From the NCBI GenBank assembly GCA_900073065.1, contig FJOG01000046.1, positions 226,964 to 250,947 of the forward strand: DNA of 23,984 nt. The letters run 5' to 3'. Shown here in pieces: positions 1 to 9,926 of this stretch. The position numbers and the translations under genes were made by a program. The notes below the pieces were generated by a model. It ran no database searches and was not told the origin of the DNA. It saw only the letters and a list, made by a program, of their open reading frames with translations. The DNA is from Phialocephala subalpina (taxonomy: Eukaryota; Ascomycota; Leotiomycetes; Helotiales; Mollisiaceae). The first letter of the stretch is position 1. Each line of letters begins with the position of its first letter.

Positions 1-1340
1 TTTTTTTATTAATTAATATTTTATAATATAATATATTAATTATTTTTAATAAAAATCTTTTTACTTTTATTTCTTTTTTTCTAATATTAAAATTTTTATT
101 TATTTTATAATATTTTATTATATATTTAATTTCTTGATTTTAAATATTTTTATTTCGATTTTATATATTTTTATATTAGAATTAATCGATTTTTTTAATT
201 TAATTCGAAGTTAAATTATTCTAATATATATATTATTATTATTATTAGAACCGGGATTATTATTATTTAAAAAAATTTATATAATATAAAAACTTTAATA
301 TTAATTATTTTATTTTCTTAAAATCAAATAAATATTATTATATTTATATATATTAAATCTTTTTTCGTTTTCTTATTAATTTTTAATTTTTTATTAAAAT
401 TTATATAAATTTCTTAAAATTATTAAAATTTTTAATAATTTTTTATTAATATAATATTATTATTATAATTCAAATATTAATATTAATATAATTCTTATTC
501 AATATAATAATATTATTATATAAATTTCATAATAATTAATAAATATAATAAAAAAGAATCTTTTTAATAATTTTAAAATTTCAAAAAATTAAATTTTAAT
601 ATTAATTTTATTCTTTATATAATTCCATTTTATATATATTCTACAATATAAATTTATTCTTATTATAATTATAAAATCATATCGATATAATTTAATTCTA
701 TGTAATACTTCATTAAATAAAAATATTAAAATATTATAATTTTTTTATTTAATATATTTTCGCTTTTAAAAAAATTATAATTCGTTTTATACGAATAATA
801 ATAATCGAGAATTTAAATATTAACGAGTTTTATAATTCAAAATATTATTTTTTAAGTAATTAATATAAAATTATTTATCGCGCGTAAATTCTTATAATAT
901 TTAAATTAAATAAATTATTAGAAAATTGAAATTATATATTTATATATATAATTAAATTATTTTAAAGAAAATTAAAAAATCTCGAGAAATATTTAAACGA
1001 AGCCTTTCGCCTCGCTAAATAACCCTATCGAATCACATGCGATTATATTAAAAAGAATCCAAATTAATTCCGATAAAAAATTTTAATAAATTTAATAAAA
1101 AAATAAGAATAAATATTATTTTTATATTTTAATAAATTCAAAGAAATAATTATATTCCAAACTAATAAATATTAATAAAATTTATATTTAAATAATATAG
1201 AAATTATATTTAAATAATATAGAAATTATAATCAATTCGCGAAAAAATTAAAAGAAAATCCTTTAAATAAAATTTATTTAAAATTCAAAGTTTAAATTTA
1301 ATTAATTTATTAATTTATTTAAAATTCAAAGTTTAATTTA
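1..1340. repeat. AT-rich RIP-degraded block
   Basis: Almost pure A/T: the first 60 bases contain one G or C. Remaining C is often in CpG (tcg, cga) while CpA is scarce and TpA abundant, the pattern left by repeat-induced point mutation in ascomycete repeats. No coding frame survives. Short internal duplications remain: a roughly 22-bp unit repeated at about 1180-1230, and a segment containing aaattcaaagttta repeated at about 1270-1335. The original element cannot be named from what is left. Confidence 0.8.
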
Positions 1341-1422
1341 AATTAGAATAGCGATTACTCAAGTCTAAAGACGAAAATATACTTTAGTGAGCTCAATTAT
1401 CGTCTGAGATTATATTAGTAAT
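1341..1422 (+). repeat. dispersed repeat, RIP-mutated copy A
   Basis: This stretch aligns without visible gaps to 13895-13975. Most differences are G-to-A or C-to-T going from the 13.9-kb copy to this one (tttggtggg becomes tttagtgag, ttgtcgtc becomes ttatcgtc). The two copies are therefore one repeat family and this one is more strongly mutated. The edge coordinates may be off by a base. The family is unknown; an LTR end is possible. Confidence 0.65.
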
Positions 1423-1436
1423 CTCAAACGATAATT
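1395..1436. repeat. 18-bp inverted repeat (hairpin)
   Basis: Left arm AATTATCGTCTGAGATTA (1395-1412), a 6-nt spacer, and right arm 1419-1436, which is its reverse complement except at one position. The left arm is the end of the dispersed repeat; the right arm leads into the direct-repeat region. This could be the join of two element termini in opposite orientation. Confidence 0.7.
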
Positions 1437-1443
1437 CTTTTAA

Positions 1444-1877
1444 ATTCGCTTCTAATGCGGTTAATTAGCGTCGCCGCTCTATTCAAGCACTACTTACCCT
1501 CGCCTCACCCTCTGCTTAGGCTGCTCAATCACGTTCTTACTATCCCTTTGACGAGTCATGATTTACTTACTATTCGGTTCTACTGTGCAAAAGTTGTCAA
1601 CTCTACACGACTGTGTTTAGGGGGACCAAGTCGGTTCCCAGGGAATCTAAACAGGAACCCCCAAAAACAATCCCAGACAACATTTCTCCATATTCGCTTC
1701 CGACGCGGTCGGTCAGCGTAGCCGCTCTACTTGAGTCCTAGTCACCCTCTGGCTCGGGATGCTCAGTCCCTGCTCCTCTGGGCTCAGTCACAACCCTGTC
1801 TTCGATTTCGGTGACCAATTACTCCTTACTCTTGGTTCTATTTTGCAAATGTTGTCAACTTTACACGATTATTGTGA
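1444..1877 (+). repeat. two direct repeat units (about 1444-1614 and 1691-1877)
   Basis: Both units begin attcgcttc and share ccgctcta, the ggttcta...tgcaaa segment and gttgtcaact.tacacga, offset by about 247 bp. Unit 1 carries TA where unit 2 has CG/CA/TG, so it has taken more RIP-type mutation. The spacer 1615-1690 is moderately GC-rich. This looks like partial or nested LTR-type repeat sequence. The next 200 bp (to about 2080) are normal in composition, with no recognisable gene. Confidence 0.6.
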
Positions 1878-2124
1878 CGGATCGGAACGACGTTGATAGT
1901 AGGACTGGTCTATTCTTAGAATACTGAGGTGAAGAGCTGGGAACAGCTCTGAACGATGCTAATATACGGGATTCTGCCAGGCGGTGAAGATCACGTATAA
2001 GTCTGAAACCAGAACTGTCACACAGGGGGCCCGTCACGTGTAGCGCTTCCCGAGTCAGGCTCAGGGAGGCTTAGGGGACTTGTCATATGAAAGACTGATT
2101 TTCCCTTAATAGTTCTCTTGATGA

Positions 2125-2568
2125 CCTGAACGCCGTCAAGACACTGCGCAGCGCTTCCTCCCTCTGCTGCTGATATTGAACGTCAAGACGGCCATCACTG
2201 TTAGCAGCGGCGGCGCACAGGCGATCCGGCCTAAAGCCTCTCGATACCAGACCACCAAGCTTGTCACCTGTCGCTACGTTGACTTTGATGACCAGAAGTA
2301 CAATAACCAAGGTTTGATGGCTCTCACGATCCATCTAGGCGCTGTCAAGACGGAGCTAAAGATCAATCTATCGCAGGACATGCACAAGATGCTATTTAAC
2401 ACCCCCAAGCTGTGTGCAGATGCTTTGGTTTGGCTTACTAGAGAGCGCAAAGAGTGGTTTGCCTGGACGATACGTCAGAGCATGGCTTGGGACATGGCTG
2501 AGTTGGAGAGTGGAAAAGATGATAATCCTTTAAAAAAGGACTTGTTCAAGCTTAGGCTCACTATCTAA
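2125..2568 (+). pseudogene. short-chain dehydrogenase/reductase, 5'-truncated relic
   Basis: This open frame has no ATG start and matches the C-terminal half of a fungal SDR. In order it shows a hydrophobic strand running into TVSSGG (the catalytic-serine strand), the active-site Y-x-x-x-K as YQTTK, then GLMALTIHLGAVKTEL, LCADALVWLTRERKEW and WDMAELE, and a natural-looking end at a TAA. The N-terminal Rossmann glycine motif (TGxxxGxG) is absent; the frame is closed by a TGA at 2122-2124, next to the repeat block. Around 2460-2490 the frame reads AWTIRQ where relatives usually have a GRYVS-like stretch. A GRYV reading appears one frame over, suggesting paired compensating indels. It could instead be a 3' exon of a gene with unseen upstream exons, but no upstream exon was found. 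It lies tail to tail with the permease gene and may be an eroded member of the same cluster. Confidence 0.65.
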
Positions 2569-2738
2569 AGCCTAGTCCGTTTCTATCAGGGCAAGCTTTG
2601 GAAATAGCTGTGATTAAATACGGACAGTAAACGAAGCATAAGTGACGCAGATTCATGTAAGCATTATCGTCTGGACTGGATTCTAACGGGTCAGAAAAAT
2701 GTCCAGAGGACACTGAATTGCACGCTTCCGTCAGCGTT

Positions 2739-4476
2739 CTATAGGATGTACCTGAAGCCTGGTCTTCTTCTTTCTTGAAAGTGATCCTCCACCACATCTG
2801 GATGCCCAGCTGCTGCAGCTGCCTCTTCGGCTTGCGCCAGCTTCTTGTTCTCACGGATGTGGATCCATCGCAGAAGCCCTGCCGTAGCCGCTGTGAGCAG
2901 ACAGACAACTGTGTTGGCGGTGCCACCCGGAATATATCGCGGGCTGTCTGAAACAGGATACATGTAAGAGCCGTAAATATTGCTAGAGTTGCCTAACATA
3001 TTGGTAATAGCGATACATGCAGCTCGCTTCACAAGAGGACGAGGAAATGAGTTGGCGGTCCAGGATACGAGAATAGTGTCTGTCCATGATTAGATCTATC
3101 ATTAAGCACAATCTAGGAAGGTGAGTCTAGTAGTATGAGAGCTTACAAGCAGAAACAGAACCTATCGGCATGAGGAACATAGCGAAGAATCGTACCGCAG
3201 TAACAGTAGAACCGGTAGCAAGAGCATTACCGAGAGCAGCGATGAGCATCAGGATGATGATGTGAATGGATCGGTCTTGAAATCTCGCCGATGTCCACGT
3301 TACAAATAAAGACACCAAGAGCGTAGCAAACTGGAAATTGTTAGCAATTCGTTCGTGACAGAGGCACTAAGAGCTTTGATAGTGTTTATACTCACCCAGC
3401 AGGGAGCTGTCAGCCACAGCGTTGTAATGCGACCAAAGCCAAATGTGCCGATAATCGCCGGGAAGAAATACTGAAACGACAGGCTGAGAAGACTGAAATG
3501 CTGGCAAAGAACAAAGATCGGTAGCCGATAGTCCTTGAGTGCGAGTTTCACCCCAACCCAGACAGATCTTGCGTGCCTCGTGTCTTCCTCATTAATATCT
3601 GCCATCAGCCTCCACGCGGCGAATGCCTTTTCTTCTTCGTTCAGCCAGCGAGTTGTATGCGGATAGTTTGGTAGCACCAAGGCGGCGACAATGGCAAACG
3701 AGATGGTCATGGATCCCTCCTGGCAATCAATGTTTTAGCGCTGCAAAAGGAAATTCCGTGTTTGAAAAACTCACGATGATAAACAGCCACCTCCAGCCTG
3801 CGATACCCTTACTGCCATTTATATTTCCCAGAACGGTAGCGCTAAGCAGCCCACCAAACATATTCGACAGTGCGTTGCCCGCGTAGAGCCAAGAAATACG
3901 ACGGGTCAGCTCCGCACGCGTGTACCAGGAGCTCATAAGGAAGACAGCTCCAGGGAAGAACGGGGCCTCCACAAAACCAAGAAGAAACCGCACAACAACA
4001 AGCGAGGAGAAGCTATGGACCGCCGAATTACACGTTGAAACCACTCCCCAGATAGTCATGGCCGTGCCAAGGTACAGTGAGGGTCTCATGCGCGTGATGA
4101 GAAGATTTGATGGCAGCTGCATAAGGAGGTAGCCAACGAAGAGAACCGAGGTGGCGATGTTGAAGTCGTCGCCTTTCATGTTGAGGTCTTTTTCGAGCGT
4201 GCCTTGGCGGGCTTGCGTGAGATTGGCGCGGTCCAGGTAGTTGAGCGTGTACATGCCGATTAGGAAGGGGAGCAGGTGAATGTCTACCTTCCACAAGAGC
4301 TTTCTGGACATTTGCTCCCGAACGTCAGCATCTAGATTCTCAATTCTGGTAGCCCATTCATGGGTGATGTACTCGGCGTGGGCAGGCTTCAGGTTCCCTT
4401 TTTCGTCTTCGTGTTTCTCGTCAGTAGTGGGCGTGGCCTCCTCGTGCTTCTGATCAGTCGCATTGTAAGAGCCCAT
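2739..4476 (-). CDS. MFS permease, allantoate/DAL5-like (ACS family)
   Basis: Plasma-membrane proton-symporter-type permease predicted to import a small organic anion or amide. The family includes allantoate, nicotinate, pantothenate and biotin-precursor carriers; substrate is unassigned. Four exons can be joined: 4476-3775, 3719-3396, 3330-3147 and 3079-2739. Introns are 55, 65 and 67 nt with donors gtgagt, gtgagt and gtaagc and branch sites such as gctaac. The spliced protein is about 516 aa, normal for the family. A hydrophilic N-terminus is followed by LLPFLIGMYTLNYLDRANL (TM1 and the family signature), GYLLMQLPSNLL, VVVRFLLGFVEAPFFPGA, WRWLFII|EGSMTI across intron 1, APCW|FATLLVSLFVTW across intron 2, GSVSAY|TILVSWTANS across intron 3, IYGSYMYP, and a charged tail ending RYIL. 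The junctions restore expected family sequence, so the model is firm. It is divergent from the PLP enzyme gene and shares its repeat-bearing promoter. Confidence 0.9.
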
Positions 4477-4741
4477 TTTGGTATGTATCTACTTTTTTCA
4501 CGCCGCAATGAAGCACAGTGACGGCGGGAGATATGCAATAAGCGGATTTGTCCGAGAAATGTAAATGTAACTACTCGTTCGTGTTATACGATAGAGGGCG
4601 AATCCTACCTTTTTATAACTATAACCCGTCGTGCTGGCGAGTTCACTATCGCGGTAGATTGCCGATCTTAAACAACAAGTCCGCAGAAACTCAATGCGGG
4701 GTATCTTAATTGGAGCTCGATGATTGGATGCACCCGCGCTC

Positions 4742-5138
4742 CCGCGCACCTCATTCGGTTAAGCCTCCTTCTTTAATCTTTTAAATATAGGCTTAGCTTC
4801 TTTAAGACTTTGCCGCACTATACGAGATAATCGTACCCGCGCACCTCATCCGGTTAAGCCTTTTCCTCTATTGTTTTACATGTAGGCTTGGCTTCTTTAA
4901 TAAGACTCTACTATATCTTATAAATGCGGGTTTATCGCATCCGCGCACCTTATTTAGCAAAGCCTTTTACTCTAATCTTTTAGCACCTTCCGGATTTGAG
5001 GTTGTCGCATCCGCGCCCATCATTCCGTAAGCCTTTTTCTCCAATCTTCTAAACGTAGGCTTGGCTTTCTTCAAGACTCTACCGAGTAAGTTACTTTAAC
5101 AGGCGGATAAATAACCAGTGTTCGCGCACCTCATTCGA
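4742..5138 (+). promoter_or_regulatory. tandem array of five 17-bp CCG-N11-CGG elements in divergent promoter
   Basis: Five copies of a motif with best form CCGCGCACCTCATTCGG start at 4742, 4837, 4941, 5011 and 5122, spaced 95, 104, 70 and 111 bp. The first two keep both CCG and CGG. Copy 3 ends TAG, copy 4 ends CCG, and copy 5 is TCG...CGA followed by CACAG. Copies 1, 2 and 4 are followed by TAAGCC, about 24-30 bp of T/A-rich DNA and GGCTT, giving small imperfect inverted repeats (4760-4765 with 4790-4795, for example). The array lies 265 bp upstream of the permease ATG and 200 bp upstream of the PLP enzyme ATG. Inferred role: operator for the cluster's Zn2Cys6 regulator. An eroded minisatellite is the alternative. 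Confidence 0.65.
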
Positions 5139-5339
5139 CACAGTGGTTCGGATCAATTGCCTGGAACATTGATGCAATTACTCAATTTATCGTTATCAAG
5201 GTATCTTACTAGTAGTGGCATCCGACCCTCTCAGAATCTTAGACTTGTAAGGGTACATGAAATTGTCACCAGGAGATAGCTCAAAGACTAACTTGTCCTG
5301 CGACATATCTTGATTTATTGTTGATAAGAAACCTCTACG

Positions 5340-6782
5340 ATGGCTTCATACAACGTTATACCTGGAGGCAGGAACGACTTGCGGCGCAATTATGTTGGCA
5401 ACTCTATCTTTGATCTACCGAAACCGGCGGTGATAATTGACCGATTCAAAATGCGACGACATTGTCAATCACTGTTGGATGCTGTCGATTTCTTGGGCGT
5501 CGACTTCAGAGCCCACGTAAAGACGCACAAGGTAACCCACAACGTGTTACATATCCACGCGTTACTGACCCTGAATCAACAGACGCGGGAAGGCGTACGC
5601 CTTCAAGCTGGAGAGTCAAGAAAAGACGTTCGATTGATAGCATCGACCGTGTTTGAAATCGAGTTTCTCCAGCCCGTACTGCGCGAGTTCCTGGATGCTG
5701 GCCGCCAAGTCAACATGCTATACGGTGTCCCACTATCATCATCTCAAGTCGATCGGCTCGCAATCAGTGCTTGCCAACTTGGTCGAGGCACCATTTCCGT
5801 GCTTGTCGATCACCCATCACAGCTTAATCATTTGACTCGCTTCTTCGAGAAAGCAGGATTCGCAGCGGGTGTGTACCTGAAAGTGGACACGGGCTACCAC
5901 CGCGCGGGTCTCCCGCCATCCGGTATCAATAAGGATGGATTGGTCGCTAGACTGATGGATTTGGAGAACCAAGGCATGATCAATTTTATCGGTCTCTATT
6001 CGCATAGCAGTCTCAGCTACTATGACTCGACGCCAAAGCAGGCGATGGCGAACCTGGAGGCCGAGATCTATGGTTGTCTGGAGGCGCTAGATAAGAATGC
6101 GAAGTTGTTTTCCAACGAGAAGGAAATTACAATCAGCGTTGGAGCTTCACCTCAAGTGACTTCCGTGGAGAATCTTGTAGGACCAGAGAATACTTTATCT
6201 GAGGACGCCGAGCATCTACGACAGACTCTGCAAAAGGCCATGATGGAAATGCCAAATGGACTTTGCACAAAGCTTGAGCTTCACGCTGGCGTATACGTTG
6301 TACTTGACGTTCAACAACTGTCCACTCATTCTCGCGTTCACTTTGGCGATTACGAAGAAGAAATAGCCATCTCTGTCGTGGCAGAAGTCTACAGTCTCTA
6401 CAATGACGGCGAGCGGCAGCAACCCGAAGCATTGGTGGCCGTGGGAGTCCTGGGCTTGGGGCGAGAGCCGTGTGCGGCGTACGAAGGTTGGGGTATCATT
6501 GATCGTGAGGCATACTCTTCCGACAATAATGCCAAGCCGGAGCGTCGCTTGATCGTGAGCCGCCTCAGCCAAGAGCAATGTATTGTGTCATGGGGCCGGA
6601 TCAGGGGGCATGACGAACAAAAGCAACTGCCTCCGATACCTCTGGAAGTAGGTCAGAGTGTTCGTATCTATCCAAACCATGCTTGCATTACAGGAGCCAT
6701 GTATGGTTGGTACTTCGTGGTAGATTCATCGGAAGACGGGAAGCGAGTTGTGGATATATGGGAGAGAGCGAGCAAATGGTAA
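5340..6782 (+). CDS. D-serine dehydratase / D-threonine aldolase-family PLP enzyme
   Basis: Fold-type III PLP enzyme with an alanine-racemase-like N-terminal barrel and a C-terminal metal-binding domain. The family either dehydrates D-serine to pyruvate and ammonia or cleaves D-beta-hydroxy amino acids to glycine and an aldehyde. Visible features: PKPAVIIDRFKMRRH near residues 28-41; the PLP-lysine motif RAHVKTHK (Lys61); VYLKVDTGYHRAG; GLYSHSSLSYY; VSVGASPQ-like ISVGASPQVTS; ELHAGVYVVLDVQQ; and YPNHACI near the end. The His-x-Cys pair is the zinc site of eukaryotic D-serine dehydratases, where D-threonine aldolases have His-x-Asp, so dehydratase is favoured. The uninterrupted frame is 480 codons. 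However, 17 codons just after the lysine motif are foreign to the family and form a 51-nt GT...AG intron (5532-5582), giving a 463-aa mature protein. The cytosolic location is inferred from the absence of a signal peptide. Confidence 0.88.
   Translation: MASYNVIPGGRNDLRRNYVGNSIFDLPKPAVIIDRFKMRRHCQSLLDAVDFLGVDFRAHVKTHKVTHNVLHIHALLTLNQQTREGVRLQAGESRKDVRLIASTVFEIEFLQPVLREFLDAGRQVNMLYGVPLSSSQVDRLAISACQLGRGTISVLVDHPSQLNHLTRFFEKAGFAAGVYLKVDTGYHRAGLPPSGINKDGLVARLMDLENQGMINFIGLYSHSSLSYYDSTPKQAMANLEAEIYGCLEALDKNAKLFSNEKEITISVGASPQVTSVENLVGPENTLSEDAEHLRQTLQKAMMEMPNGLCTKLELHAGVYVVLDVQQLSTHSRVHFGDYEEEIAISVVAEVYSLYNDGERQQPEALVAVGVLGLGREPCAAYEGWGIIDREAYSSDNNAKPERRLIVSRLSQEQCIVSWGRIRGHDEQKQLPPIPLEVGQSVRIYPNHACITGAMYGWYFVVDSSEDGKRVVDIWERASKW
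5532..5582 (+). other. in-frame, stop-free 51-nt intron in the PLP enzyme gene
   Basis: Starts gtaacc, has a canonical ctgac branch site, and ends caacag. Its length is 17 codons with no stop, so it is invisible to ORF calling. Removing it joins VKTHK directly to TREGVRLQ, the spacing expected in the family (KTHK-T-x-EG-x-RLQ). The 17 residues it would encode have no family counterpart. Confidence 0.85.
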
Positions 6783-7234
6783 CTTCATCACAAAGCTCAG
6801 AGGCACAGTGGGCGCTCAAACATATACATACTACTTACCATTGTGTACAACATGGGCTAAACTCCTGACATCTTATATCATGTAATTCAGATGCTTACCG
6901 AGAGCTTTGGACAGTAACATCACCAGTTAACTTAGGTCCCGGAGACACTGACCAGCTGCCGACGTAGTGGTCTACGGAGGCACTCAGAGATACGACTTTG
7001 GCCAATTTCATTACGTATTCCTGGGCCGCGTTATGCCTATGTTATCCGGCTCACCTCACCTCACTTAGACCGGACACTTGTGGACGCAAAATGGACATAC
7101 AGCAAGACTTCGTCATGAAGGAAAACGACCTGAAGGCACCGCGACAGCAGCAAAATCGTGCACAAGTCTGCTGCGACCATGGAAGAAGTGTTTGAGTTCG
7201 TCATTCGGACGGGGTGGGCTCTGTAGCAATGAAA
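6783..7234. other. intergenic region between convergent genes
   Basis: Holds the 3' ends of the PLP enzyme gene and of the Zn2Cys6 gene on the opposite strand. Composition is normal. The short open frames here have no recognisable protein features. No copy of the cluster promoter element was seen. Confidence 0.6.
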
Positions 7235-9335
7235 CTAAGACTTCGGCCTCAAGTCTCCAGGCGAAACTTGATACGAATACAAGTTTCCCGTTTCATGGCA
7301 TCTTGCATACACCAAAAATGACTGGATGAACTGGCTGGAATATGAGCCAAATTTGCCACTACCGCCTCCGTCGTCGACTGTCTGAAACAGCGAGATCACG
7401 TCCCGCCCATTGCTGCGCTCGCAATTGATAATCTGCAGTGCGATCAAGATTTGAAACACTGGAAAGTTACCTTCCTCAAAACCATCATCCTCTTTCAGAC
7501 GCTCCTCCAACCATTCCTGAACCCAGCGTCCAGTGGCAAGCTTGCGTGAGCGGAGAGCACAGGCCAGTAACAACCCGGCCAAACCGATTGTGTAGACACT
7601 TAGTCGAATACACTCATTCCAGTCAATTCCCGCAGCTATGCGGAGGAGGATCTGGATCCAGATTTCCGTTTCTTCGTACGGGTCATCAATGTCAACGAGA
7701 GAGTCGTTGCCTAGGCTTTGCAGGAACTTCGTGCATTGCATGACCCGAGCAGTCACGTAATAAGCGTAGTTGATGGCTAGACTGTGAGACCTAAAACGTA
7801 TCGCTGCGTCTTCCGGCTTCTGCATGCCGACGGCGTTCCAAAGATCTTGAGTTTTCATAACCTCAGGCAAATCATGGTCTCGAAGAGAGGCGTGCCACTC
7901 ATCCAATCTTTCAGACTGAACTCTCATCAGGGCCACAAGCTCTTTTTCCGAAGGTTTGTGCTCCGGTCCTGTGCTTGTGAGACTTTTCAAGAGTGATGCC
8001 CCATAAGATGCCATCATCTGATCATTGAATTTTTTCTCATAGCATGCAATGATTCTTGCGGTGCTGAGACGGTGCGACTCGCAAAGTATCCAGAGAACAG
8101 AAGCTCTCCGATAAGCAGTCGTCGTCGACATGGTCTTGAATAATATCGGATCAAACAAAGGGACAGACCAATCCCGATAGAAATCCGGAACGCCGAAATG
8201 GGCTCTGCGCCACCAGTTCTGCATCTTAACCTCGACCCAAGCCGCAAGTAGGCCACGGCCGGTAGACATGATGCGATCGGAGTAGCTGGTCAGCAGCTTC
8301 TCCACAGCCTTAGAATGGACCTGAAACTCTTGGAAATGGCCCATTGACGATTCCAAGTAGCAGAACAGGACCAGTACTGCCAGAGCCACTATCGGTTGTG
8401 AATCGAGTTCTTCGCGACTCCACCAAGACATTTTTCGCATAGCATAGCCGTAGAGCTCTCCACTCAAAGACTCGTGGCCGGCGTCTGGTCGAAAACAAAG
8501 ACTTGATGCGCTCAATGCGTTGAGAAGCCTCCTCTGCGGCAGCGTGCGACTGAGGCGACAAGCCGAGAGGGTTGCCATGGTATCTGTGATGAGCCTTGAC
8601 TGTCGACAAAGGGCCTCGAGGTGGTGGAATGATAAGTGTAGTGCTGGCAAGCAGTGATTCCTCCAGACGTTCATGTAGAACTTGATTGCAAGACTATAGT
8701 CGTGGTGTAGCACGAGTGCCGGCGCTATGCGCATGCAGGTGTCATCCGCGGGTTCGAGGTCGAGCTGCGTCCCAGGGAAAGATGAATCTGAGAGAGCCCA
8801 TTCTGTCGGCGGAGCTAGAAAGTTATGATCAGATTCAGTATCCAGGCGCCAGGTGAGATCTGTATCGTCACCATCAGTTGAGCTTAGGGAGTCGACAGTT
8901 CCGCTTGGGCTGCCAGCGCTTAGAAATCCCGAAGAGCAAGGTGATGGGGTCGAGATCGTAGGAGGCACTGTTTTTCTGGATGTTAGAGTACATTGACGAC
9001 GCTGTGAACTGTCCTCGTCAATAAAGGAAGCGATATTGACAGAGCTTATAGTCGTCCCTTTTCTCGGCCTAGGCTGCTGCTGCTTTCCTTTCTCTCTGGG
9101 CCAGATGTTGACGCTGCAAAACTTCAAAGCCGGTGAAACCTGCTCACAACGCCTTCCAAGCTTCACGCAGCTACCGCAAGAAGGTTTTAGCTCATCGCAC
9201 TTTGATATGATTAGCTATGAAACGACAACTCGCAATCAAGGCCACCTTTTTCCGCCTTTGCCTGCAGCTACTACATCCTGTCCGGCTTCGACAAATGTCG
9301 GTTTTCTTCGGCCGGGCCGGCGTGGGTTTATACAT
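7235..9335 (-). CDS. Zn(II)2Cys6 transcription factor
   Basis: Fungal zinc-cluster regulator, nuclear, about 684 aa. Exon 1 (9335-9246, 30 codons from the ATG) ends RTGCSSCRQRRKK. A 46-nt intron (9245-9200, gtggcc...gctaatc...aaag) follows, and exon 2 resumes CDELKPSCGSCVKLGRRC. Together they give the full six-cysteine cluster C21-C24-C31-C38-C41-C48 with C-x2-C-x6-C-x6-C-x2-C-x6-C spacing. Splicing between the lysine and CDE is a common intron position in this family. A basic, glutamine-rich linker (KGKQQQPRPRK) and a Ser/Thr-rich stretch follow. The large alpha-helical middle region (from about HDYSLAIKFYMNVW through ALAVLVLFCYLESSMGHFQEF) is typical of fungal regulatory domains. An in-frame TAG lies upstream of the chosen ATG with no other ATG between. 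It lies inside the cluster, convergent with the PLP enzyme and divergent from the HAD gene, so it is a pathway-specific regulator candidate. Confidence 0.88.
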
Positions 9336-9747
9336 GATGAGGAATGCAAATCTCGGGATTAGCTATCAAACTCGGATCCATCATGACAGAGGAAGAGAAA
9401 CCTCAGATGGAGAAATAAGTGGGCACTTGAGAGTTGAAAAGGAGCCCATACAATAATCAGAGCGTGAGTGGCGGATAGATGCATCATGTATGTATGTAGT
9501 AATCGGAAGGCTTGGTAGTTCACCGATATTAGTAAGAGGAGGATGTACTCTTTCCACGCCTAAGGTACAGTCAGACGGTAGTTGCCATGCGTATTCGAAA
9601 TACGAGACGTGCATTGTCACCTACGCCCTACGATTTCGTTGGTTGTAAGCCATCCATCATTGGTCATGGTGTGGGGATCTCCACTTTAATTCCCCCATGC
9701 ACTCCAGGTTTTCGGACACACTACTCTACTAGGGAAGGCAGGTCCGT
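9336..9747. other. Zn2Cys6 gene upstream region
   Basis: Non-coding by inspection, with normal composition. It should carry the promoter of the zinc-cluster regulator. No copy of the CCG-N11-CGG element was found here, so autoregulation through that element is not suggested. Confidence 0.5.
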
Positions 9748-9750
9748 GTA

Positions 9751-9910
9751 CGGAAGGGGGTCGTAAGAAATCAGCGTCACCTCCTTGTAAGGCGGTGGGA
9801 GGAATCTTTCCATAGAACCGCATCGAATCCTTGAGTCTTCCCTATTAATTTCCTTAACCAGCAAGGCAGAGTCTGTGGGGGTGACGCTGATTTCTTACAA
9901 CCCCCTTCCG
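9751..9910. mobile_element. 160-bp MITE with TIRs and TA target duplication
   Basis: Terminal inverted repeats: the left arm begins CGGAAGGGGGTCGTAAGAAA (9751-9780, running into TCAGCGTCAC). The right arm (9881-9910) is its reverse complement with one mismatch (C/T at the eleventh base). TA dinucleotides flank both ends (9749-9750 and 9911-9912), the target duplication of Tc1/mariner/pogo elements. The core is about 100 bp and non-coding. It is neither AT-shifted nor otherwise RIP-damaged, so the insertion appears young or the copy too short for RIP. Its TIRs differ from those of the pogo element at 21-23 kb, so it was not mobilised by that family. Confidence 0.85.
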
Positions 9911-9914
9911 TACT

Positions 9915-9926
9915 TTTCACGTGAAA
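9915..9926. promoter_or_regulatory. 12-bp palindrome with CACGTG core
   Basis: TTTCACGTGAAA is a perfect palindrome around an E-box core (9918-9923), immediately outside the MITE. CACGTG is the core bound by bHLH factors in fungi. Its use here is unknown and chance occurrence is possible. Confidence 0.35.

Noticed and set aside
4742..5138. Reading the promoter array as terminal repeats of a transposon
   Set aside because: All copies face the same way, no target duplication is seen, and the copies before the HAD gene share only the short element.
6133..6578. Antisense open frames of 99 and 120 codons over the PLP enzyme gene
   Set aside because: They lie wholly inside a well-supported gene on the other strand and show no protein features of their own.
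7235..9199. A second intron in the regulator around 8970-9040 (ctctaacatccag looks like an acceptor)
   Set aside because: The possible donors tried either shift the frame or leave an intron too short; the frame is open throughout.
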